A stretch of DNA of 64,000 nt. Source: Cherax quadricarinatus. Its lineage: Eukaryota; Arthropoda; Malacostraca; Decapoda; Parastacidae. The stretch lies in the NCBI RefSeq assembly GCF_038502225.1, contig NC_091341.1, positions 5,769,052 through 5,833,051 on the forward strand. The letters run 5' to 3'. Shown here one piece after another: positions 61,401 to 64,000 of the stretch; positions within the stretch are counted from its first letter, which is position 1; every line of letters begins with the position of its first letter. The notes below the pieces were generated by a model that was not told where the DNA came from, searched no databases, and saw only the letters and a list, made by a program, of their open reading frames with translations. Both the position numbers and the translations under genes were made by a program.

Positions 61401-64000
61401 GTTGCAGAAATGCTGGTAGTAGTGCTACAGAGAATTTTGTGGCGGTGGTACAGAAAGACTAGTGGGGGTGCTACAGAAAGGCTGAGGGGGTGCTACAGAG
61501 AGGATGGTGGTGGTGCTACAGAGAGGCTAGTGGCTTTGCTACACAGAGGCTGGTGGCGGTGCTACGGAGACGCTAGTGGTGGTGCTACAGAGAGGCTGGT
61601 GACAATGCCAGAGAAAGGCTGGTGCGGGTGCTACAGAGAGGCTAGTGGCGGTGCTACAGAGAGGCTGGTGGGGGTGCTACAGAGAGGCTGGTGGCGGTGC
61701 TACAGAGAGGTTGGTAGGGGTGCTACAGAGAGGCTGGTGGGGGTTCTACAGAGAGGCTGGCGGCGGTACTACGGAGAGGCTAGTGGCGGTGCTACAGAGA
61801 GGCTGATGGCAATGTTACAGAAAGGCTGGTGGGGGTGCTACAGAGAGGCAGGTGGCGGTGGTACAGAGAGGCTGGTAGGGGTGCTACAGAGCGGCTGGTG
61901 GGGTGCTACAGAAAGGCTTGTGGGGGTTCTACACAGAGGCTGGAGGCGGTGCTACAGAGGGGCTAGTGGCGGTGGTACAGAGAGGCTGGTGGCGGTGGTA
62001 CAGAGAGGCTTGTGGGGGTGCTACAGAGGAGCTGGTGACAGTGCTGGAGAGAGGCTGGTGGCGGTGCTACAGAGAGTCTGGTGGGGCTGCTACAGAGAGA
62101 CAGGTGGGGGTACTACAGAGAGGCTTGGGGCGGTTCTACTGAGAGGCTTGTGGCGGTGCTACAGAGAGACTGGTGGGGCTGCTACAGAGAGACAGGTGGG
62201 GGTGCTACAGAGAGGCTGGTGGTGGTGGTACAGAGAGGCTGGTGGCGGTGGTACAGAGAGGCTGATGTGGGTACTACAGAGAGGCTGGTGGCGGTGCTAC
62301 AGAGAGGCTTGTGGGGGTGCTACAGAGAGGCTGAGGGTGCTAAAGAGAGGCTGGGGGTGTTACAGAGATTCTGACGGCAGTGCTACAGAGAGGCTGGTGG
62401 CGGTGCTACAGAGGTTAGTGGCGGTACTACAGAGAGGCTGGTGGCGGTGCTACAGAGGCTGGTGGCGGTGCTACAGAGGCTGGTGGCGGTGCTACAAAGA
62501 GGCTGGTGGCAGTGCTACAAAGAGGCTGGTGGCGGTGCTACAGAGAGGCTGGTGGCGGTGCTACAGAGAGGCTGGCGGCGGTGCTACAGAGAGGCTGGTG
62601 GCAGTGCTACAGAGAGGCTGGCAGGTGGGGGTGCTACAGAGAGGCTGGTGCAGTGCTACAGAGAGGCTGGTGGCAGTGCTACAGAGAGGCTGGTGGCGGT
62701 GCTACAGAGAGGCTGGTGGCGGTGCTACAGAGAGGCTGGTGGAGGTTCTACAGAGAGGCTGGTGGCGGTGCTACCGAGAGGCTGTGCTACAGAGGCTGGT
62801 GGCTGTGCTACAGAGAGGCTGGTGGCGGTGCTACAGAGAGGCTGGTGGCGGTGCTACAGAGACTGGTGGCGGTGCTACAGAGAGACTGGTGGCGGTGCTA
62901 CAGAGAGGCTGGTGGCAGTGCTACAGAGAGGCTGGTGGCGGTGCTACAGAGAGACTGGTGGCGGTGCTACAGAGATACTGGTGGCGTTGCTACAGAGAGA
63001 CTGGTGGCAGTGCTACAGAGAGGCTGGTGGCAGTGCTACAGAGAGGCTGGTGGCGGTGCTACAGAGAGGCTGGTGGGGGTGCTACAGAGAGGCTGGTGGG
63101 GGTGCTACAGAGAGGCTGGTGGCGGTGCTACAGAGAGGCTGGTGGCGGTGCTACAGAGAGGCTGGTGGGGGTGCTACAGAGAGGCTGGTGGGGGTGCTAC
63201 AGAGAGGCTGGCGGAGGTGCTACAGAGAGGCTGGTGGCGGTGCTACAGAGAGGCTGGTCGCGGTGCTACAGAGAGGCTGAGGGGGTGCGACACAGAGGCT
63301 GGTGGCGGTGCTACAGAGAGGCTGGTGGCGGTGCTACAGAGAGGCTGGTGGCGGTGCTACAGAGAGGCTGGTGGCGGTGCTACAGAGAGGCTGGTGGCGG
63401 TGCTACAGAGAGGCTGGTGGCGGTGCTACAGAGGCTGGTGGCAGTACAGAGAGGCTCGTGTGCTACAGAGGCTGGTGGCAGTGCTACAGAGAGGCTGGTG
63501 GCAGTGCTACAGAGGCTGGTGGCGGTGCTACAGAGAGGCTGGTGGAGGTGCTACAGAGAGGCTGGTGGCAGTGCTACAGAGAGGCTGGTGGCGGTGCTAC
63601 AGAGAGGCTGGTGGCAGTGCTACAGAGGCGCTGGTGGCGGTGCTACAGAGAGGCTGGTGGCGGTGCTACAGAGAGACTGGTGGCGGTGCTACAGAGAGAC
63701 TGGTGGCAGTGCTACAGAGAGGCTGGTGGCAGTGCTACAGAGAGGCTGGTGGCAGTGCTACAGAGAGGCTGGTGGCAGTGCTACAGAGAGGCTGGTGGCG
63801 GTGCTACAGAGAGGCTGGTGGCGGTGCTACAGAGAGGCTGGTGGCGGTGCTACAGAGAGGCTGGTGGCGGTGCTACAGAGAGGCTGGTGGCAGTGCTACA
63901 GAGAGGCTGGTGGCAGTGTTACAGAGAGGCTGATGGCGGTGCTACAGAGGCGCTGGTGACGGTGCTACAGAGAGGCTGGTGGCGGTGCTACAGAGAGACT
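55430..64000 (+). repeat. 23-bp minisatellite, more than 8.5 kb, with ~3.3-kb higher-order period
   Basis: The unit GCTGGTGGCGGTGCTACAGA+GAG occurs about 370 times and continues past the right edge. Variants change the 8th-10th bases (GCG, GGG, GAG, GCA) and GTGCTAC to GTGGTAC. A marker block (CAGAGAATTTTGTGGCGGTG at about 58152 and 61432; CTTTGCTACACAGAGGCTGG at 58261 and 61534; ATTCTGACGGCAGTG at 59094 and 62368) repeats at an offset of 3.27-3.28 kb. The unit is stop-free in all plus frames and 23 is not a multiple of 3. Every frame therefore reads the same 23-residue period (Gly/Trp/Arg/Leu-rich), giving open frames up to 885 codons. No promoter, start context or codon bias supports a gene. 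Confidence 0.95.

Noticed and set aside
55442..63959. Very long plus-strand open frames (up to 885 codons) as genes
   Set aside because: All three frames are open because a 23-bp stop-free unit is repeated; there is no start context, domain or codon bias.

Overview
The window is eukaryotic and consists almost entirely of repeats. No ordinary host gene could be supported. Interleaved non-LTR retrotransposons, Penelope-like fragments, tRNA-derived short elements, long (AC)n/(TA)n microsatellites and kilobase-scale minisatellites suggest a large arthropod genome. Several motifs are familiar to me from decapod crustaceans (crayfish/lobster): the GTCGTGCCGAATA element, the GGACCGAAACGTCGTC motif and the ACCTAGTTGAGGTTGCAGGGGTCGAG tail. 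I therefore infer a decapod. That is an inference, not a database result.

Layout. 1-3.6 kb: 3' part of a LINE ('alpha' family) split by a minus-strand LINE of a second family ('beta'). 3.8-7.9 kb: a nearly intact CR1-like LINE with a GDSL/SGNH-esterase ORF1 and an EN-RT ORF2 joined by a UGAUG overlap; ORF2 has one nonsense codon. 7.9-8.7 kb: polypyrimidine DNA. 8.86-9.32 kb: a perfect inverted repeat of tRNA-like sequences bounded by a 12-bp direct repeat. 10.1-14.4 kb: a decayed, nearly full-length alpha LINE. 14.4-17.7 kb: two minisatellites (22 bp and 38 bp). 17.9-22.6 kb: a beta LINE inserted in the endonuclease of an older beta LINE. 22.9-24.7 kb: a minisatellite and an RTE-like relic. 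25-29 kb: mostly unassigned DNA with short repeats and a TIR element. 29.3-32.56 kb: a nearly complete RTE-like LINE with one frameshift and an altered catalytic motif. 32.8-35.5 kb: a beta relic, a tRNA-like palindrome and an old 44-bp repeat. 35.7-38.1 kb: the best alpha LINE copy (open RT frame, minus strand) set inside (AC)n. 38.4-41 kb and 46.2-47.4 kb: Penelope-like fragments with GIY-YIG coding remnants and palindromic terminal sequences carrying a conserved 27-nt hairpin. 41-43.3, 44.65-45.85 and 47.4-50.9 kb: three further alpha LINEs, two of them carrying short inserted elements. 51-52.9 kb: microsatellites, a second TIR element, a perfect 32-bp palindrome and three solo alpha tails. 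53-54.5 kb: a very old LINE relic. 55.4-64 kb: a 23-bp minisatellite with a 3.3-kb higher-order period, running off the right edge.

The elements do not form a pathway but are related as a nested history. LINEs supply the reverse transcriptases. Short non-autonomous elements with (TTA)n tails and target-site duplications presumably used LINE machinery. Alpha LINEs repeatedly lie inside (AC)n tracts with the same orientation. Most long open frames in the minisatellites are artefacts of repeat units that lack stop codons.
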